DNA from: Pseudobdellovibrionaceae bacterium
GTDB lineage: Bacteria > Bdellovibrionota > Bdellovibrionia > Bdellovibrionales > Bdellovibrionaceae
Assembly (NCBI GenBank): GCA_030158485.1
Contig: JAOASS010000022.1
Coordinates: forward strand, 31,870-95,869
Direction: 5' to 3'
Length of the DNA stretch: 64,000 bases
Part shown: one piece after another, positions 1 through 9,544 of the stretch
How positions within the stretch are numbered: the stretch's first letter is position 1
Layout: every line of letters begins with the position of its first letter
The notes under the pieces: generated by a model
What the model was told of the DNA's origin: nothing
Databases searched by the model: none
Seen by the model: only the letters and a program-made list of their open reading frames with translations
Program-made: the position numbers and the translations under genes

Positions 1-596
1 CCATAGTAAAGTCCTGCCTGAATACTTTCTACTGTGGATTTTCCCAAAGCCTCTTGAGAAGATATGATTTCAACTGTTGGTAATCGTGCTGTTCGACTTT
101 CAAGTGATTCCATAGAGATTTTCATGCCCGGAATAATAGCTCCACCCAAGTAGTCTTTTTCTTCAGTTAGAACGTCAAGTGTCGTGGCTGTTCCGAGGTC
201 TATGATAATCGCATTTTTTTTAGGATACAGTTTGGACACAGCAATGGAATTCGATATTCTGTCAGCACCAACTTCAAGAGGGTTGCGATATTTAATGTGA
301 AGACCTGTTTTGACACCCGCTTGTAATACAAAAGGATTTATTCCGAAGTATTTTTGGCAAGCGCCTTTAAGTGAATAAATCACATCGGGGACAACCGAGC
401 AAAATGCAATTTGTTTGATATCAGTCGGATTAAATCCATTTTCTTTTATGACAGATCGTAAAAAGATCCCCACTTCATCGGAAGATGATCCTTGTTTTGA
501 ATTTCTTCTGAAGCTTAATAGCATTTTTTCTGTTTTTTGAATATCAAATACGCCACCATAAATTTGGCTATTTCCCACGTCTAATGTTAAAATCAT
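1..596 (-). CDS. coaX: type III pantothenate kinase, partial (C-terminus outside window)
   Basis: Phosphorylates pantothenate, the first step of CoA synthesis. Reading the minus strand from the ATG at 596, the protein begins [17 protein letters not shown], which carries the DxGN phosphate-binding motif of the ASKHA-fold type III enzymes. About 125 residues in come GTATTLD and then GGAIIPG, both typical of CoaX. The frame is open to base 1, so about 198 residues are visible and the C-terminus is missing. The ATG overlaps the coaBC stop as ATGA, so it is the last visible gene of the pan/coa operon and probably translationally coupled. Confidence 0.9.
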   Translation of the reverse strand, partial: MILTLDVGNSQIYGGVFDIQKTEKMLLSFRRNSKQGSSSDEVGIFLRSVIKENGFNPTDIKQIAFCSVVPDVIYSLKGACQKYFGINPFVLQAGVKTGLHIKYRNPLEVGADRISNSIAVSKLYPKKNAIIIDLGTATTLDVLTEEKDYLGGAIIPGMKISMESLESRTARLPTVEIISSQEALGKSTVESIQAGLYY

Positions 597-1813
597 AAAA
601 AACCTACTTTCATAATTTCACTAACGAGTTCATTAATTCCTATAACTTCTATCTTGTGGTTCTTTTTAAAAATTTTAAATTGGTGGTTTTTGCGATCTTT
701 TTTTGCGTCTATGTCATTATGTACAACTACTTCGGCATTTGCTTCTTTAATTATTTTTTCCACTTTAGTTAGTATTTGTTCATCAGTTGCTTGGGAGGTT
801 AGCTTGAATGCAATTAGCTTTGTGTTTTTATTTCTTGACCAATTTTTTATTTGATTTACGAGCTTGGGATTCTTTTTAAGATTTATAACGAGATCATCGT
901 CCGAAGATATTTTTCCCACAGACTTTTCCACAGAAAAGTCGCTTACGGCCGCCGCATGAATGACAAGGTCAAAACTTTCTTCTTGAAGTTGATTTTGTAA
1001 AAGTATTGAGAGGCTTGAAAAGCTATCAAATTTTTTAACTTGATATAAAAAATTCGTTTTGATTGTAGCTGATTCTGCTAAATCTAGAGTCACATTAAAG
1101 CCCAACTCTGACAAAATAGTGGCAATTCTTTCACCTGTTAATCCCGTACTGGCATTGCCGATATAGCGGACATCATCTAATGGTTCACGCGTTCCCCCTG
1201 CAGTTACCAAAATATTTTTTGTTACCTCAAAAGTAGGGAAGTCTTTCGTTTTTGGTGCAAAAATTGATAGTGAATTTTGAATTTCTTCAAATAAAAGATC
1301 AGGCTCTAAAAGTTTTCCATATCCCGTTTCTCCGCAGGCTAAAACACCTGAAGCTGATTCCAGAATTTTAATCCCAAAAGTATTTAGCTTTTTTATAGAA
1401 TTTTGTGTGATGGGGTGAAGGTACATGGCCGTATTCATAGCTGGGGCAATCAGAAATGGTTTTTTAAATTCGTGAGCTAGAAAAAGAGTTGTGAGTAAAT
1501 CATCCCCGGTTCCATGTGCGATTCGATTAATAAAGTGGGCCGTGGCGGGGACAGCTATTATGATATCAGCCCATCTTTCAAGCTGAATATGTTCCATGGC
1601 AGACCCTTTTTTCCAAAGATCAGTATGAACAGGGTTTCCAATTAGGCCTTCTATTGTTGTTTCACCAACGAATTGAAGAGCCGAAGCGCTAGCGGCGACT
1701 TTCACTTCGAAGTTATTTTTGACTAGCATTGAAAGCAAACTGCAAGCTTTGTAACAAGCAATAGAGCCCGACATGAGTATCAATACTTTTGGTTTCTGAT
1801 TAGATTTTAACAT
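593..1813 (-). CDS. coaBC: bifunctional phosphopantothenoylcysteine decarboxylase / phosphopantothenate-cysteine ligase
   Basis: Couples cysteine to 4'-phosphopantothenate and decarboxylates the product to phosphopantetheine. At 406 aa it has the usual length. The N-terminal flavoprotein half (CoaC) shows the active-site His in [11 protein letters not shown], the substrate clamp APAMNTAM and the catalytic Cys in LACGETGYG. The CoaB half starts near residue 200 with [19 protein letters not shown] and has the KKNPKLV motif. It overlaps panC by 14 bp upstream and coaX by 4 bp downstream, as expected of one transcript. The ATG at 1813 has AAGG nine bases upstream. Confidence 0.95.
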   Translation of the reverse strand: MLKSNQKPKVLILMSGSIACYKACSLLSMLVKNNFEVKVAASASALQFVGETTIEGLIGNPVHTDLWKKGSAMEHIQLERWADIIIAVPATAHFINRIAHGTGDDLLTTLFLAHEFKKPFLIAPAMNTAMYLHPITQNSIKKLNTFGIKILESASGVLACGETGYGKLLEPDLLFEEIQNSLSIFAPKTKDFPTFEVTKNILVTAGGTREPLDDVRYIGNASTGLTGERIATILSELGFNVTLDLAESATIKTNFLYQVKKFDSFSSLSILLQNQLQEESFDLVIHAAAVSDFSVEKSVGKISSDDDLVINLKKNPKLVNQIKNWSRNKNTKLIAFKLTSQATDEQILTKVEKIIKEANAEVVVHNDIDAKKDRKNHQFKIFKKNHKIEVIGINELVSEIMKVGFL

Positions 1814-2561
1814 TATCTATCAACCTTATGGGGCCTAAGTAAGCGGCGGCGTACCTTCTGCCATTAATGTCTTGAACATAATCAACTTTGAAGCCATTCT
1901 TTTCCAAATCAAGACGGGCGTCTTCATCACTTTTCGCAAGCTTTAAAATTTTATACAAGAGAGGTGCATTTTCTTTTTCTTCTGGCTTTAGCCGTGTATT
2001 TCGAGAGCTCAAGGCTAAACCAGTTGGCTCTCGAACTGTAGGTACTCCTACTATTTGTGTGTCCATGAAAAAAGCCTGCACGAGACCCCGGACAAGTTGT
2101 AGTTGCTGATAGTCTTTTTCTCCGAAGTAGGCGCGAGTTGGCTTAATGATATTAAGAAGTCTCATGACGACAGTGAGCATTCCATCAAAGTGGCCCGGTC
2201 GGTGGGTTCCACATAAAGTTTTAGAAAGTTCACTTTCAGAGACTTTGTATTTATACTCATCTGGGTAAATTTGTGAGTATTTTGGAAGCCATACGCAGTT
2301 AATTGTTTCTTTTTCAGCCATTCGGATATCGCTTTGAATTGTTGACGGGTATTTTTCTAAATCCTCTGTGTTATCAAATTGGGTTGGATTAACGAAAATG
2401 CTGACGATGACATAGTCATTTTCTTTGCGAGCTTGTTTCATTAACTCAGCATGGCCTGCGTGAAGTGCACCCATGGTAGGAATAAAACCAACAGATTTTT
2501 CTTTTAAAACAGCTTTTCTAATACTTTTGACTTCATTAATAGTTGTTACAACCTGGGTCAT
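1800..2561 (-). CDS. panC: pantothenate synthetase
   Basis: Condenses pantoate and beta-alanine with ATP to give pantothenate. The nucleotidyltransferase HIGH-type motif is MGALHAGHAEL, near residues 30-40. FVNPTQF, FGEKDYQQL and the late ALSSRNTRL (KMSKS equivalent) are all present. At 253 aa it is somewhat shorter than the usual 280 because the C-terminal domain is trimmed; active-site motifs are intact. Its ATG overlaps the panB stop by 4 bp and its end overlaps coaBC by 14 bp. Confidence 0.95.
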   Translation of the reverse strand: MTQVVTTINEVKSIRKAVLKEKSVGFIPTMGALHAGHAELMKQARKENDYVIVSIFVNPTQFDNTEDLEKYPSTIQSDIRMAEKETINCVWLPKYSQIYPDEYKYKVSESELSKTLCGTHRPGHFDGMLTVVMRLLNIIKPTRAYFGEKDYQQLQLVRGLVQAFFMDTQIVGVPTVREPTGLALSSRNTRLKPEEKENAPLLYKILKLAKSDEDARLDLEKNGFKVDYVQDINGRRYAAAYLGPIRLIDNVKI

Positions 2562-3346
2562 GAATAACTCTCTTTTTCTGCAGGAAAATTTCCTTCTATT
2601 ACATCTTTATGAAAATGATTGAGAGCATTTTGCACAAGCTCGGCACCATTTAAATAATGGCGCAAAAAAGAAGGTTTAAAATTTTGATTTAGGCCTAACA
2701 TATCTTGAAGCACTAAAACTTGGCCGTCGACAGCCTGTCCAGCGCCAATTCCTATAACGGGAACATGAAGTTCTTCGGCTATTTTTTTAGCTAATGAACT
2801 AGGAACACATTCGAGTACAATTGAAAAACAGCCTGCTTCCTGTAAAGCCAATGCATCTTGAAGAATTTTATCTTGAGCTTTCGCTTCTCGACCTTGAACT
2901 TTAAATCCCCCAAGCGTGAATACAGATTGCGGAGTCAGCCCCAAGTGTCCCATAACAGGGACTCCGGATTGGATCACGTGTTTAATGAGCTGGATATTTC
3001 CTTCTGCTCCTTCAAGCTTTAAAGCATGAGACCCAGCTTTCATTAACATTTCAACTGCGGCCATATTGGAATCTAAAGATTTTCTATAGCTCATAAAAGG
3101 CATGTCACCGATTAAAAGTTTTTTTGTCAGACTTTTTGAAACTGCCTTTATGTGAGCTGCCATCATGTCTACTGAAATACTGAGTGTGGTTTTTTCACCG
3201 TGCATGACCATGTTTGCCGAGTCACCGACCAATATGGCATCAATTGTCGTTTGATCGATCAGTTTTGCAAATGTGGAATCATAGCAAGTGATCATTGATA
3301 TTTTTTCACCTTTTGATTTTTTAGAAACGAAATCAGGAATTGTCAT
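2558..3346 (-). CDS. panB: 3-methyl-2-oxobutanoate hydroxymethyltransferase
   Basis: Transfers a hydroxymethyl group from methylenetetrahydrofolate to ketoisovalerate, forming ketopantoate. The TIM-barrel enzyme has its metal/substrate site in LVGDSANMVMHG, then GDMPFMSY, VMGHLGLTPQS, and the catalytic-Glu strand VLECVP followed by IGIGAG. Length (262 aa) is normal. The start overlaps the upstream DUF2520 gene by 14 bp and the stop overlaps panC by 4 bp, so the product passes to neighbours encoded on the same message. Confidence 0.95.
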   Translation of the reverse strand: MTIPDFVSKKSKGEKISMITCYDSTFAKLIDQTTIDAILVGDSANMVMHGEKTTLSISVDMMAAHIKAVSKSLTKKLLIGDMPFMSYRKSLDSNMAAVEMLMKAGSHALKLEGAEGNIQLIKHVIQSGVPVMGHLGLTPQSVFTLGGFKVQGREAKAQDKILQDALALQEAGCFSIVLECVPSSLAKKIAEELHVPVIGIGAGQAVDGQVLVLQDMLGLNQNFKPSFLRHYLNGAELVQNALNHFHKDVIEGNFPAEKESYS

Positions 3347-4055
3347 AAGAGCCTTCTTTCAAAATTTCATAAACTTGGCGTAAAGAATCTGACTTCGATG
3401 ACAACGCAAGTAGATTTTGAGATATCGTATTTTGATCATTTCGTATCCACGGACCAGTCAAAGCTTTTGAGCCATACAATATATAATTTTCTGTTATTTT
3501 TTGAACATAAGAATTGAAAGCACTTTTTGGAACACCCATTCCGGAAAGTATTTTTTCAGATTCAACCCAAAGAGTTTGCGCACCAGCAGCACTTAAAACA
3601 CACAAAGCATGATACAGAGCTTTATCTTTTGGCTTTATTTGAAAGCTTGGATTTGTCAGTTGTGGAAAAATTTCTTGTAAGTTTTTGATAGGGGTAACGC
3701 CGAATGGGATCTTTTTGTAATTTTCTAAATCATAAAGATTTTTTCCAAATGTCATGAGTGGGTGACAAGAAATAAGTCTTTCTGAATGATGGGCACCTGA
3801 AAAGTGAATTACTTGAAGGCTGTGGTCGGCTAGATGTTGTTGATAAAAAGCATCTAAGGCGTCATCAGAAATAGCAAGTAAGACAATAGGTTTATCGGCA
3901 ATATACTGATGTAAAATTGAAACTGATTCGGTTCGATTCCAAGTTTTAAATTTGATTGAAATGTGTGAAAAATAATAAGCCAGATGAGTCGCTAAGCGTC
4001 CAGAGCCTACTAAAAGATAAAAGCCTTGTGGCTGAATTTTGATATCATTTTTCAT
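3333..4055 (-). CDS. panG: Rossmann-like/DUF2520 oxidoreductase, candidate PanG-type ketopantoate reductase
   Basis: 240 aa. The N-terminal Rossmann segment has LLVGSGRLATHL, followed by IVLLAISDDAL and VIHFSGAHHSERL. The C-terminal helical DUF2520 part has the usual YHALCVLSAAGAQTLW and ALTGPWIRND signatures. It heads the operon ahead of panB, exactly where the missing ketopantoate reductase step belongs, and no panE-type gene is seen in the window. Known: PanG of Francisella is, as far as I recall, a reductase of this family. Inferred: this gene supplies that step. A generic NADP oxidoreductase role remains possible. Confidence 0.75.
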   Translation of the reverse strand: MKNDIKIQPQGFYLLVGSGRLATHLAYYFSHISIKFKTWNRTESVSILHQYIADKPIVLLAISDDALDAFYQQHLADHSLQVIHFSGAHHSERLISCHPLMTFGKNLYDLENYKKIPFGVTPIKNLQEIFPQLTNPSFQIKPKDKALYHALCVLSAAGAQTLWVESEKILSGMGVPKSAFNSYVQKITENYILYGSKALTGPWIRNDQNTISQNLLALSSKSDSLRQVYEILKEGSYDNS

Positions 4056-4185
4056 TTTTACGGTACCTGTCCCTTTCGGTGATCAAGTCCAAGCATCCTT
4101 TTATGTCTATTCGAAGCATTCGCCAAGATGCGCAACGTCGCAGCTACTAGACCTTATCTTAAAACGAATGTAAAGCCATTCAACT

Positions 4186-4899
4186 ATGGGAAAATTATAT
4201 TGGGCGATTGTTATTGTTGTTTTAGTATCGGGTTTGACGGCTGCAATTTATTTTGGCCTTCAGGGCAAAAGTGTTCCTTTGATCAGGTGGTCTCACTTTG
4301 CAAACTCGCAAGAAGTGTCCGAAGCTATTCAAACTCGAATGAGTCAGGAACTAAAGCCCTACCAAATTTACTTTATTGGTCCTCATCCAAGAAAACCTTT
4401 ACATGTTGAAGTGGCTGTCAATTTGGCCCAGTGGTTAGCGCAGCAAAGTCCCAGCATCATCATAGTCGATACAATTATGTCTGAACAAAATCCAGCGATC
4501 GGTTCTTTAAAGCCGGATTTAATTCTTGATTTGGGACAAGAGAAAGAACGTTTTCTTCAAGGTTTGAAAGAATTAGGCCAAGATAAAAAAGTGATCGTAA
4601 TTGCGCCTAATATTTACGTGTCGCACTTTTCACCTCAGGCCCCAGTTTCTCAAATGAGGGATCAGTTAAAAAACTTCGTTGTGATGAGCTTCGTCAACTT
4701 CCCCAGATCTCGAGAAGAAGAAAAAGATTTTGAGTTTCCCTGTAGAACGTCTGAAAGTTCCGCATCTCAATTAGATTGGGGTTGTTTTATTTTGGGCCAA
4801 TCAAGAAAATTTTACGTTAAAAAAGAAGTGAGCGGAAAAGTTCCAGGATTTTTGAATCTTGTTCGCACGGGCGAGTATATGCTTTTCCTTGGCAGATAA
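4186..4899 (+). CDS. membrane-anchored or exported hypothetical protein
   Basis: 237 aa, no family recognised. The N-terminus (MGKLYWAIVIVVLVSGLTAA) is a clear membrane anchor or signal segment. The rest alternates hydrophobic strands and helices: SIIIVDTIMSEQNPAIGSL and KVIVIAPNIYVSHFSPQAP look like beta strands of an alpha/beta fold with periplasmic placement. It is divergent from the pan operon, and the 130 bp between them must hold both promoters. An overlapping frame at 4128-4409 has no signal sequence or family resemblance and is treated as a shadow. Confidence 0.65.
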   Translation: MGKLYWAIVIVVLVSGLTAAIYFGLQGKSVPLIRWSHFANSQEVSEAIQTRMSQELKPYQIYFIGPHPRKPLHVEVAVNLAQWLAQQSPSIIIVDTIMSEQNPAIGSLKPDLILDLGQEKERFLQGLKELGQDKKVIVIAPNIYVSHFSPQAPVSQMRDQLKNFVVMSFVNFPRSREEEKDFEFPCRTSESSASQLDWGCFILGQSRKFYVKKEVSGKVPGFLNLVRTGEYMLFLGR

Positions 4900-5086
4900 A
4901 AGAAGCCATCGGTTTTTTGCGCCGCAGTATATAATTGCAAAACTGTTAAGAAAGATTTGATCAGTAGACTTGTTCTCTTCCTTGGGGCATTTCAAAACTA
5001 AGATCAAGCAAACAATAACAGTTTATACGCACTTAAAAGGTACGTATTTCAAAGAGGCTTTCAAAAGCCCGATTCTGGAGGCCATT

Positions 5087-5656
5087 ATGAATTTTGTATC
5101 TGCCATTATTTCGTTGTTCGTTTCCATTCAAGTTTTTGCGGGTATCGGTGAAGACTTCCGTGATTTAAAGAACTCGGCAGTAGATTACCAAGTTGTGGGC
5201 GCTGTTTGTGAAGAAGTCGCACGCTTACGTTTTCAAGAGGAATTTCCAAACAATAAGTATGCTGTGGTAACGGGAGTTGAATATGGTGATGGCAATCGTA
5301 CAATTGGTGAGCTTGACGTGGTTGTGTTCGAAAATACGACTCAAAAAGTAGTTCGTGTTGCTGAAGTTAAATGTTGGAAAAATACGCAAGGAGCACTGAA
5401 GAAAGCTCGTGATCAAAGACAACGCTTTATTAGTACGTTACAATCAGGAAAACAAACTTACTTCAAATCTTTGCACTCTGATTACAAATTTAAAAAAGAT
5501 AATTTTATGGGCACTAAAGAATTTATTGCAGTTGCTCAAAAAGGATCAAAGTCTTCAGGTTTTGATCGTGAATTGCCTTACGAATTAGACGAACTCATGA
5601 AGCTTCGTCAAATGATGATCGAATGCCAACAAAGTCGCGAGTGCGCTCGTCCGTAA
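5087..5656 (+). CDS. exported PD-(D/E)XK-type nuclease candidate
   Basis: 189 aa from the ATG at 5087, chosen because GGAGG lies a few bases upstream and the new N-terminus (MNFVSAIISLFVSIQVFAG) is a signal peptide; a longer in-frame start at 4970 would bury it. The mature part has the PD-(D/E)XK pattern: an acidic helix (CEEVARLRF), then GELDVVVF with Asp77, then VAEVKCWK with Glu93-x-Lys95, then a basic helix. That suggests a metal-dependent nuclease acting outside the cytoplasm, sensible in a bacterium that digests prey DNA. Fold assignment is from motif spacing only. Confidence 0.6.
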   Translation: MNFVSAIISLFVSIQVFAGIGEDFRDLKNSAVDYQVVGAVCEEVARLRFQEEFPNNKYAVVTGVEYGDGNRTIGELDVVVFENTTQKVVRVAEVKCWKNTQGALKKARDQRQRFISTLQSGKQTYFKSLHSDYKFKKDNFMGTKEFIAVAQKGSKSSGFDRELPYELDELMKLRQMMIECQQSRECARP

Positions 5657-5662
5657 AAAATA

Positions 5663-6190
5663 TCATTGAAAATCTTTTGGCTGACAGTTGGGCAGATCTC
5701 TAATGTTAATCAGAGTTTGCCCTAAAGTTCCTGACTGTACAGTTTTGGCGATCTCATTGCTTTGACCAATCGTGTGCAGTCTTATTGTAAACTTATGTTT
5801 TTTCTTAATCGTAGACTTAACTCCTGTTAACGTGAGGTAAAGAGTATCTTGGCCATTTCGATTTAATTTAGTAAAATCACGGTCAGTGTAAAACTCGATT
5901 ACTTTATGGCCTAATGAATCGGCCTGTGAAATTTGCTCCATTTTCAGGGAAAAAGTCATGATGGGTCTGTAGCCTTTAATGCTTAAAGAGTTAAAAAGCT
6001 CAGCGGTGGTATCTTTTCCTAAAACTGGATCCAAATTTGGCGTAAAAAGAGCGCAATCCAGCACACCAATTTTAGCTTTATTCCAGTAGATAACATCTGC
6101 AGTTTTTTTTTGTTGAACAAAATTCTTTGCCTGAGCACTGAGTGCGTAGATAAGGCTGCATAATAGGCAGTATAAGATCCACTCTTTCAC
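5663..6190 (-). CDS. exported hypothetical protein
   Basis: About 175 aa from a GTG at 6190 with AGAGG just upstream; this start places a signal peptide (KEWILYCLLCSLIYALSAQA) at the N-terminus, while the longer frame to 6259 would precede it with unrelated sequence. No recognised domain. The mature protein is rich in beta-strand-like stretches (TLYLTLTGVKST, KHKFTIRLHTIG) and could be periplasmic. It converges on the nuclease-like gene with only 6 bp between the stops. Confidence 0.6.
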   Translation of the reverse strand: MKEWILYCLLCSLIYALSAQAKNFVQQKKTADVIYWNKAKIGVLDCALFTPNLDPVLGKDTTAELFNSLSIKGYRPIMTFSLKMEQISQADSLGHKVIEFYTDRDFTKLNRNGQDTLYLTLTGVKSTIKKKHKFTIRLHTIGQSNEIAKTVQSGTLGQTLINIRDLPNCQPKDFQ

Positions 6191-6324
6191 AATCACCTCT
6201 TTGAAGCTGTGGTAAGACCACCAGATTCTTTGCAAGGAGATAGCCAAGAAGTGATTCAAATTGAGACGCCGTAGTCGACAATAAGAGATCTGACCTCTTG
6301 GTGTCTCAAAATGGACAGAAATTG

Positions 6325-7746
6325 TTAGTCAGAGTCTTGAGATATATTTTCTTCTGTTTCAGCGGCATGGGTCGAAACCTTTTCATGACTCAGTGGTCTT
6401 CTGGGGGCGCGAAAGTAATTTCGCGGTGAAAGCTCTAGAAGATCCTGCAGTTTCGCCATGTAGACGCAAGCATAGCGCTCAACTTGATAAGCTAAGTAAC
6501 TTTCTTCATTGCCAGCTCTCATGAGTTGACCCCATTGTGGATTATAAAGACTTTGTTGTTTTTTAATAAGGGTCGAAATTTGCGTATCAATTTCTGTGAT
6601 TTTCTTCTGTAAAATTTCGACTCTTGAGTCGTCCACCTTTCCTGTTTCAACTTTATTTGTCATCATATCGGTCAACTCATTTTCCAAGGGCTCTTTTTTG
6701 CGCATGAGGTCTTCAATTTCATCAATAATTGGCTGAGCTTTTATGTTATTATCTACTTCTTGGGCGAGCTCTTCGATCACCATTGCAGTTCGCCAGTTGC
6801 AATCTTTTTTTAAACGTAAAATGTCACCATAAATATGATCTCCGATATAAAGAATATCATCACCATCTAAATTTAAATCCGTTGTGAATTGACGAGCATT
6901 TCCCCCCTGATAAATTCCAGGTAAAAGTTTTTCATCAACATTTGTCATTGTGCCATCATCAGAGTTCACTTTTAAGTATTTAGCACTTTCGTAGAAAAAT
7001 TTAGGCTTTGATGCAAATGTAATAACGATTTCGAAAAGGTCATGCCAAGACTTATGTTCTTTCAGGAAGGGATTGATGGCATAATCAAGCAGGAGCTTGG
7101 AATAATGAAAATCTGAATTCGTAACAATAAAAATCTTTTTTCCATGTCTTTTAAACTTTTCAAGACCACGAACAACAGCTTCATCTTTGATAATGTATTT
7201 ATCTAAATTTTTTCTTACTTCATCTTTGAGCGAACCATCCCGGTGAGCCATATCAACTGCATCTAAAACATCATCAGCAATTTTAGCGTATTCTGGATAT
7301 TTATTTGAAGTATCATGATCTTTTAAGTCGACAATCTGTGAAAATAAAACAGCCAAAGATAAAGAAAAGAAAGTATCAATTGCAAGATATTGGTCGCTGC
7401 TTAAATCGATGTATGTCGACTTGTAAAGTTTTTGATGGTTTTTAAAATCAATCGGCTTGAGTCCGTGGTAAGAATTGCGAATCGCAGTATAGCGATTCAG
7501 TTTTAATACATTTCCTTTTTGACGATCTATAACGAGGCCACGTATCGCATAATTATAATCAAACTGAAGTTTTTTAAGGGTTTCAGGGTAAGCTTTATTT
7601 TTGATTAATTTATCAATGATAATAGAGTGAGACAGTTTTTCAAAATTTTCGCTATTGTAGCGGACCAAAGTATGATCCATATCAAGACCCAAGTATTTTA
7701 TTTTTTTTAAATTGAGCGTGCGATTTACATAGACTTTACTTGTCAT
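6325..7746 (-). CDS. HAD-IG family 5'-nucleotidase
   Basis: About 473 aa from the ATG at 7746 (AAAGG upstream; a longer start would overlap the upstream rhodanese gene). The nucleophile loop YLGLDMDHTLVRY is the HAD DxD motif; motif II is IFIVTNSDFHY and the late motif is DILYIGDHIYGDILR, all as in the cytosolic purine 5'-nucleotidase (cN-II/HAD-IG) family. It is expected to dephosphorylate nucleoside monophosphates such as IMP or GMP. The 350-420 stretch (EPLENELTDMM to IDTQISTLIKKQQSL) is probably a coiled-coil insert. Confidence 0.85.
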   Translation of the reverse strand: MTSKVYVNRTLNLKKIKYLGLDMDHTLVRYNSENFEKLSHSIIIDKLIKNKAYPETLKKLQFDYNYAIRGLVIDRQKGNVLKLNRYTAIRNSYHGLKPIDFKNHQKLYKSTYIDLSSDQYLAIDTFFSLSLAVLFSQIVDLKDHDTSNKYPEYAKIADDVLDAVDMAHRDGSLKDEVRKNLDKYIIKDEAVVRGLEKFKRHGKKIFIVTNSDFHYSKLLLDYAINPFLKEHKSWHDLFEIVITFASKPKFFYESAKYLKVNSDDGTMTNVDEKLLPGIYQGGNARQFTTDLNLDGDDILYIGDHIYGDILRLKKDCNWRTAMVIEELAQEVDNNIKAQPIIDEIEDLMRKKEPLENELTDMMTNKVETGKVDDSRVEILQKKITEIDTQISTLIKKQQSLYNPQWGQLMRAGNEESYLAYQVERYACVYMAKLQDLLELSPRNYFRAPRRPLSHEKVSTHAAETEENISQDSD

Positions 7747-7769
7747 TTTTTTGCCTTTAATTTTAAAAA

Positions 7770-8132
7770 TTATTTTTGTGATACCGGAAGGCCCACTTGA
7801 TTCCAAAGAATCATGCCACCCTTCATATTATAAACATGAGCATATCCTTGTTGCTTCAAAAAAGCAGTTGCTCGTGCAGAACGTGCGCCACTTCTGCAAA
7901 CAAGAACGACTGTTTTATCTTGCGCTACTTCCGATAGATGATTTGGCAAATGACTTAAGTTAATCAATTTAGCAGTTTTGATATGGCCCAGTTCACCATT
8001 CCATTCATCGTTTTCGCGAACATCGACAATCAGAATATCAGCTTCAGCTTTTTTGACTTCTTCTGGTGTGACGTCTTGAACTTCTTGGAAATGAGGATTT
8101 TGAATAACTTCATTAAAAACAGTGAAACTCAT
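7770..8132 (-). CDS. rhodanese-domain sulfurtransferase
   Basis: About 120 aa from the ATG at 8132 (GAGG seven bases upstream). A single rhodanese domain: DILIVDVRENDEWNGELGHI at the front and the active-site loop VLVCRSGARSARA with the persulfide-forming Cys. The last part, GYAHVYNMKGGMILW, is the standard end of the fold. It acts as a cytoplasmic sulfur carrier or phosphatase-like relative; the partner is unknown. It lies upstream of the HAD nucleotidase on the same strand and divergent from the helicase gene. Confidence 0.85.
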   Translation of the reverse strand: MSFTVFNEVIQNPHFQEVQDVTPEEVKKAEADILIVDVRENDEWNGELGHIKTAKLINLSHLPNHLSEVAQDKTVVLVCRSGARSARATAFLKQQGYAHVYNMKGGMILWNQVGLPVSQK

Positions 8133-8161
8133 TGTTAGACCTCGCATTCATCAAGAGATTT

Positions 8162-9448
8162 ATGATAGGACTATTCTCTATGCCGAACAAGAAGGAACCT
8201 TCGAATCAGTTAAAGAATAGCGCATTCGACGCTCTGAATCCCGACCAGAAGAAAGCATTGGAGCTTTTGCAGTCCGGAGAAAATGTATTTTTAACAGGTG
8301 GTGCTGGCTGCGGAAAATCTTTCGTTATAAAGCATTTCGTGGACGAATTGGGACCGAAGCAGATGCCTATTTTAGCCAGTACCGGCGCGGCCGCTGTTTT
8401 GGTAGGCGGAAGGACTTTTCATAGTTTTTTTGGATTAGGCATTATGGAAGGTGGCGCGGAAGCCACTTTTAATCGTGCTTCTAACGATAAAAGACTCGCG
8501 AAAAGATTGCGTGAAGTCGAAGGTCTCATTTTAGATGAAGTATCAATGATATCGGGTGAATGTTTAATGATTGCAGAAGCTCTTGCGCAAAATGCACGAG
8601 ATTCAAAACTGCCGTGGGGCGGAATGCGAGTCATTGCAGTCGGAGATTTTGCGCAATTACCGCCCGTCACCAGAAGTGGCCCAAGGGATTGGGCGTTTGC
8701 CAATCATGTCTGGAGTCAAACAGGTTTTTTGAATTATGTTTTAACTCAGAATGAGCGCGTTCAAGATGAAAAATATTTAACATTTTTGAATAAAATTCGT
8801 GTTGGAATTGTTGATGATGTTGTTAGAAACTTTTTAGATCAACATCAGTTTGAACATGATGAAAACGATTCTGCTACTCGACTTTTTTCAAGGCGAGATC
8901 AATCTTTATTTTATAATTTAAAAAAATTAAATGAAATCGACGCAAAAGAAGTTGTCATTGATTCGATTTATTTTGGAACTGAAAAGTTTCAAGAGACGAT
9001 GATGAAGCAGGGGCCCGTCCCCGTGCAGCTCCGGCTTAAAGTTGGGGCTGAAGTCATGTTTATTCAGAATGATCCTAATAAGCGCTGGGTCAATGGCACT
9101 CGCGGGCATGTTGTGCAAATAGAAGATGATAAAATTATAGTTGAAAAGCTTAAGGGTCGTGATGTGACAGTAGAAAAGCAGCAGTTTAGTTATCTTGATG
9201 CCGATGGCAATGTTGTCGCATCTGTTATTCAATTTCCGCTGACTCTAGCTTATGCGACGACAATTCATAAATCACAAGGTGCGACTTTGGATGAACTTTG
9301 GTGTGATCTGTCAAACTTATGGGAACCAGGGCAAGCTTATGTTGCTTTAAGCCGTTTGCGCTTTGGTCGAGGTCTAAAAGTTCTAAGATGGAACACAAAA
9401 TCAATTAAGATTGATCCTCAAGTGCAAAATTTCTACACACAGCTGTAG
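8162..9448 (+). CDS. Pif1-like ATP-dependent helicase (SF1)
   Basis: About 428 aa. Walker A is LTGGAGCGKS (residues ~44-53), then ASTGAAAVLVGGRTFHSFFG, Walker B LILDEVSMI, and the GDFAQLPPV motif III, all typical of Pif1/RecD2-type helicases. The C-terminal 2B-like part ends with LAYATTIHKSQGATLDELW and YVALSRLRFGRGL, which couple ATP hydrolysis to strand movement. Expected role is 5'-3' DNA unwinding in repair or replication. Start choice is uncertain: the ATG at 8162 has a weak AAGAGA, and the ATG at 8180 has AGGA nine bases away. Confidence 0.85.
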   Translation: MIGLFSMPNKKEPSNQLKNSAFDALNPDQKKALELLQSGENVFLTGGAGCGKSFVIKHFVDELGPKQMPILASTGAAAVLVGGRTFHSFFGLGIMEGGAEATFNRASNDKRLAKRLREVEGLILDEVSMISGECLMIAEALAQNARDSKLPWGGMRVIAVGDFAQLPPVTRSGPRDWAFANHVWSQTGFLNYVLTQNERVQDEKYLTFLNKIRVGIVDDVVRNFLDQHQFEHDENDSATRLFSRRDQSLFYNLKKLNEIDAKEVVIDSIYFGTEKFQETMMKQGPVPVQLRLKVGAEVMFIQNDPNKRWVNGTRGHVVQIEDDKIIVEKLKGRDVTVEKQQFSYLDADGNVVASVIQFPLTLAYATTIHKSQGATLDELWCDLSNLWEPGQAYVALSRLRFGRGLKVLRWNTKSIKIDPQVQNFYTQL

Positions 9449-9544
9449 TCGACTTTATTTAACTCATGTGAAAATCTCATCAAAACCTTGAATTATCGCT
9501 CTAATCTGACTACTTTCGAGGCTCTTGATAAAAGTGAGGTAGGA

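Noticed and set aside
4128..4409. Plus-strand ORF overlapping the start of the 237-aa gene
   Set aside because: Out of frame with a gene that has a clear signal segment; no domain and no ribosome site.
4970..5086. 39-residue N-terminal extension of the nuclease candidate
   Set aside because: Would bury the signal peptide; the ATG at 5087 has GGAGG at proper distance.
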